Shown piece by piece: positions 4,454 through 6,065 of a stretch of 6,065 bases of DNA (within the stretch, counting starts at the first letter, position 1; each line of letters opens with the position of its first letter). The DNA is from DATIJJ01 sp039936115. Its GTDB lineage: Bacteria; Pseudomonadota; Gammaproteobacteria; DSM-16500. The stretch is taken from assembly GCA_039936115.1 (NCBI GenBank), contig JBDTIZ010000281.1, positions 1 through 6,065 on the forward strand, read 5' to 3'. The notes under the pieces were generated by a model. It was given only the letters and a program-made list of their open reading frames with translations, did no database searches and was not told the origin of the DNA. The translations under genes were made by a program, and so were the position numbers.

Positions 4454-5946
4454 CGGCAATGGCACTTCCATTGACTGGTGCATCCTCATCTAACGCAACT
4501 TGGGATTCTATTAACTGGGATATCATAAAGGCGGAAGTATATCGACTGCAAACGCGTATTGCGAAAGCTATTCGGGAAGGTCGTCATGGCAAAGTGAAAG
4601 CATTGCAATGGTTACTAACCCATTCATTTCATGCAAAGCTATTAGCAGTGAAACGAGTCGCACAAAACCAGGGAGGTAAAACTCCTGGTGTTGATAATGT
4701 TATTTGGAAAACGTCACAACAAAAGATAAAAGCAGCTCAATCACTAACACGGCGGGGTTATCAAACTCAACCGCTGAAACGGATTTATATTCCTAAGAAA
4801 GATGGACGCAAAAGACCGCTCTCTATTCCGACTATGTTGTGTCGCGCAATGCAGGCTCTGCATCTGCTCGCACTTGCACCCATTACGGAATGTCGTGCGG
4901 ATAAGAACAGTTATGGATTCCGTCCAAAACGCTCTTGTGCTGATGCGATGACGATGTGTCATCTCTTGCTCTCTAAGAAATACTCATCTCAATTTATTCT
5001 AGAAGGAGATATTAAATCCTGCTTCGACAAAATCTCACACCAATGGTTACGTGATAATATTACGATGGATAAAGAGATTTTGAATAAGTGGTTAGCTGCT
5101 GGATATTTAGAGAAAGGTATCTTGTATCCGACAAGCGAAGGAACGCCTCAGGGTGGTGTTGCATCACCTACACTTTTAAATTTAACACTCAGTGGATTGG
5201 AAGAAACTGTGATTTGCGCTACATCCAAGCGCAAAGATAAAGTCCACGTCGTAACTTATGCCGACGATTTTATCATCACAGGTTCTTCAAAAGAAGTCCT
5301 GGAGCAGAAAGTAAAACCTGTTGTGGAATCTTTCTTGCTTGAGCGTGGTCTTGAATTATCGCAAGAGAAAACCAGAATCACGCACATCGATGATGGCTTT
5401 GATTTTCTCGGCATCAATGTACGAAAGTACAAAGGCAAATACATCAGTACGCCTTCCAAGAAAAGTGTTACTCATTTTCTAGGTAACATCCGAGAAATTA
5501 TCAAATCGCATCCGACAGCAAAAACAGAAAATTTAATTCATTTGCTGAATCCCAAAATTCGTGGCTGGGCTTATTATTTTCGTAATTGCTGTGCAAAGAA
5601 AACTTTTGGATATATAGATCATCATATCTTCAAAGCGTTGTGGCAGTGGATTCATCGTAGACATCCAAGAAAGAGTGCTGCGTGGAGGAAAAGAAAATAT
5701 TTTCGTTCATACAAACTTCAAAATTGGATATTCTCTGCGAAGATATCCAAAGGCAATAGCAAAGCAACTTATCTTGATTTATTTCAAGCAAGTTCAGTGC
5801 CTATCAAAAGACATATTAAGATTCAATCTGCAGCAAATCCATTTGATCCTCAGTTCAAAGAATATTTTGAACAACGAGAATGCATACAGAAAGGTTCTCA
5901 ACGAGTATCAACGCAGCAGATATATCCTAGTATGCGCCAAATATAA
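4450..5946 (+). CDS. ltrA: Group II intron reverse transcriptase/maturase lacking the HNH endonuclease domain
   Basis: This 498-residue intron-encoded protein binds the unspliced intron, helps it fold and splice (maturase), and reverse-transcribes it during target-primed retrohoming. The N-terminal RT domain (about 17-90) includes GGKTPGVDNVIW. The RT palm carries D187 (LEGDIKSCFD), the GTPQGGVASP motif, and YADD at 270-273 with catalytic D272 and D273. The maturase (GIIM) domain includes LLNPKIRGWAYYFRN (365-379). NPFDPQFKEYFEQRE (463-477) is the linker that leads into an HNH endonuclease in related proteins. Here only 21 more residues follow, with no HNH or zinc cysteines, and 42 nt separate the stop from domain V, so no room remains. 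GAGGA lies 7 nt before the chosen ATG. RT and maturase activity look intact. The protein probably depends on replication forks or nicks for priming, as endonuclease-less introns do. The symbol is used in the generic sense for the LtrA family. Confidence 0.92.
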   Translation: MTAMALPLTGASSSNATWDSINWDIIKAEVYRLQTRIAKAIREGRHGKVKALQWLLTHSFHAKLLAVKRVAQNQGGKTPGVDNVIWKTSQQKIKAAQSLTRRGYQTQPLKRIYIPKKDGRKRPLSIPTMLCRAMQALHLLALAPITECRADKNSYGFRPKRSCADAMTMCHLLLSKKYSSQFILEGDIKSCFDKISHQWLRDNITMDKEILNKWLAAGYLEKGILYPTSEGTPQGGVASPTLLNLTLSGLEETVICATSKRKDKVHVVTYADDFIITGSSKEVLEQKVKPVVESFLLERGLELSQEKTRITHIDDGFDFLGINVRKYKGKYISTPSKKSVTHFLGNIREIIKSHPTAKTENLIHLLNPKIRGWAYYFRNCCAKKTFGYIDHHIFKALWQWIHRRHPRKSAAWRKRKYFRSYKLQNWIFSAKISKGNSKATYLDLFQASSVPIKRHIKIQSAANPFDPQFKEYFEQRECIQKGSQRVSTQQIYPSMRQI

Positions 5947-5988
5947 CGGAATAGCTGGGTCAACCGAAGTTGGCCTTACTGAATGCTT

Positions 5989-6022
5989 GAGCGTAATGCG
6001 GCGAAAGTCGCACGTTGCGTTC
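5989..6022 (+). ncRNA. Group II intron domain V (catalytic hairpin)
   Basis: This is a 34-nt hairpin of canonical length: a 9-bp lower stem, a 2-nt CA-type bulge on the 3' side, and an upper stem capped by a GAAA tetraloop. The catalytic triad AGC is at 5990-5992. The lower stem pairs throughout, including G-U pairs, so the domain looks functional. This is the most conserved part of group II introns and confirms the element's identity independently of the protein. Confidence 0.93.
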
Positions 6023-6025
6023 TTA

Positions 6026-6060
6026 GAGGAGGGGTCAGCAGTAATGCTGGCCTCTTACTC
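6026..6060 (+). ncRNA. Group II intron domain VI with bulged branch-point A at 6057
   Basis: Fifteen base pairs form between 6026-6040 and 6045-6060 around a GTAA tetraloop (6041-6044), with a single unpaired A at 6057 three pairs from the base. This A is placed as the lariat branch point, 7 nt before an intron end at 6063. A 3-nt linker (6023-6025) joins it to domain V. Bases 6064-6065 would be the first of the 3' exon. Confidence 0.9.
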
Positions 6061-6065
6061 GACTA

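Larger units (their letters stand above)
3805..6063 (+). mobile_element. Group II intron, full length, with reverse transcriptase/maturase
   Basis: This is a self-splicing retroelement of about 2.26 kb. The order is ribozyme domains I-III (about 3805-4430), an intron-encoded protein in domain IV, then a canonical domain V (5989-6022) and domain VI (6026-6060). The 3' end is set at 6063, where the sequence reads CGAC. This gives the AY ending common to group II introns and places the bulged branch-point A (6057) 7 nt from the splice site. The 5' end is less sure: base composition changes sharply at GTGGCG (3805), which resembles but does not match the usual GTGCG. The protein and RNA look like the chloroplast-like (CL) bacterial class, by recollection of family sequences. 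It sits in intergenic DNA beyond the TetR gene, with no disrupted gene visible upstream. Confidence 0.85.

Noticed and set aside
4744..4962. Minus-strand open frames within the maturase gene (also 5256-5459)
   Set aside because: They are shadows of a clearly coding plus-strand gene.
4450..5946. Reading the reverse transcriptase as a retron or diversity-generating element
   Set aside because: The maturase domain and the matching domain V and VI RNA directly downstream identify a group II intron.
1..6065. CRISPR array, tRNA or rRNA genes
   Set aside because: No regularly spaced direct repeats and no tRNA or rRNA signature were seen on either strand.

Overview
This window looks like accessory DNA from a low-GC, AT-rich Gram-negative bacterium, most likely a gammaproteobacterium. 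A Legionella/Coxiella-like lineage would fit, but that is a guess from the gene types and base composition, not from a marker gene. A SlyB-type lipoprotein with a lipobox supports an outer membrane. A short chromosomal island of five genes lies between two unrelated mobile elements.

Layout. (1) Positions 1-267 are the right end of an IS6-family insertion sequence: the C-terminal part of its DDE transposase plus a terminal inverted repeat at 254-267. (2) Positions 292-2924 hold a compact four-gene operon on the minus strand. In transcription order it encodes a SlyB-like glycine-zipper lipoprotein (2391-2924), a ferritin-like diiron oxidase/oxygenase (1660-2394), a GNAT-like protein of unknown role (1034-1648) and a membrane-anchored left-handed beta-helix (hexapeptide) acyltransferase (292-1041). 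Junctions are a 4-bp ATGA overlap, an 11-bp gap and an 8-bp overlap, so the genes are almost certainly cotranscribed. (3) A divergent TetR-family regulator lies at 3054-3689. The 129-bp gap between it and the operon holds two overlapping divergent sigma-70-like promoters and a near-perfect 24-bp inverted repeat (3004-3027) covering core elements of both. This is a good candidate for the TetR operator, and would make the regulator control both itself and the operon. (4) From about 3805 to 6063 there is a complete-looking group II intron: about 640 nt of 5' ribozyme RNA, a reverse transcriptase/maturase (4450-5946), a textbook 34-nt domain V (5989-6022) and a domain VI with a bulged branch-point A at 6057. 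The intron protein keeps RT and maturase domains but lacks the C-terminal HNH endonuclease.

How the parts work together. The operon combines an oxidative diiron enzyme with two acyltransferase-like proteins, one membrane-embedded, and an envelope lipoprotein, all under an apparent ligand-responsive repressor. The inference is a small pathway that oxidises and acylates a metabolite or envelope molecule. The substrate cannot be read from the sequence. The IS end lies 24 bp beyond the last operon gene, so the operon may once have continued further. The clearest points of interest are the shared operator/promoter architecture, the unassigned diiron/acyltransferase operon, and the endonuclease-less group II intron with a non-standard 5' end.
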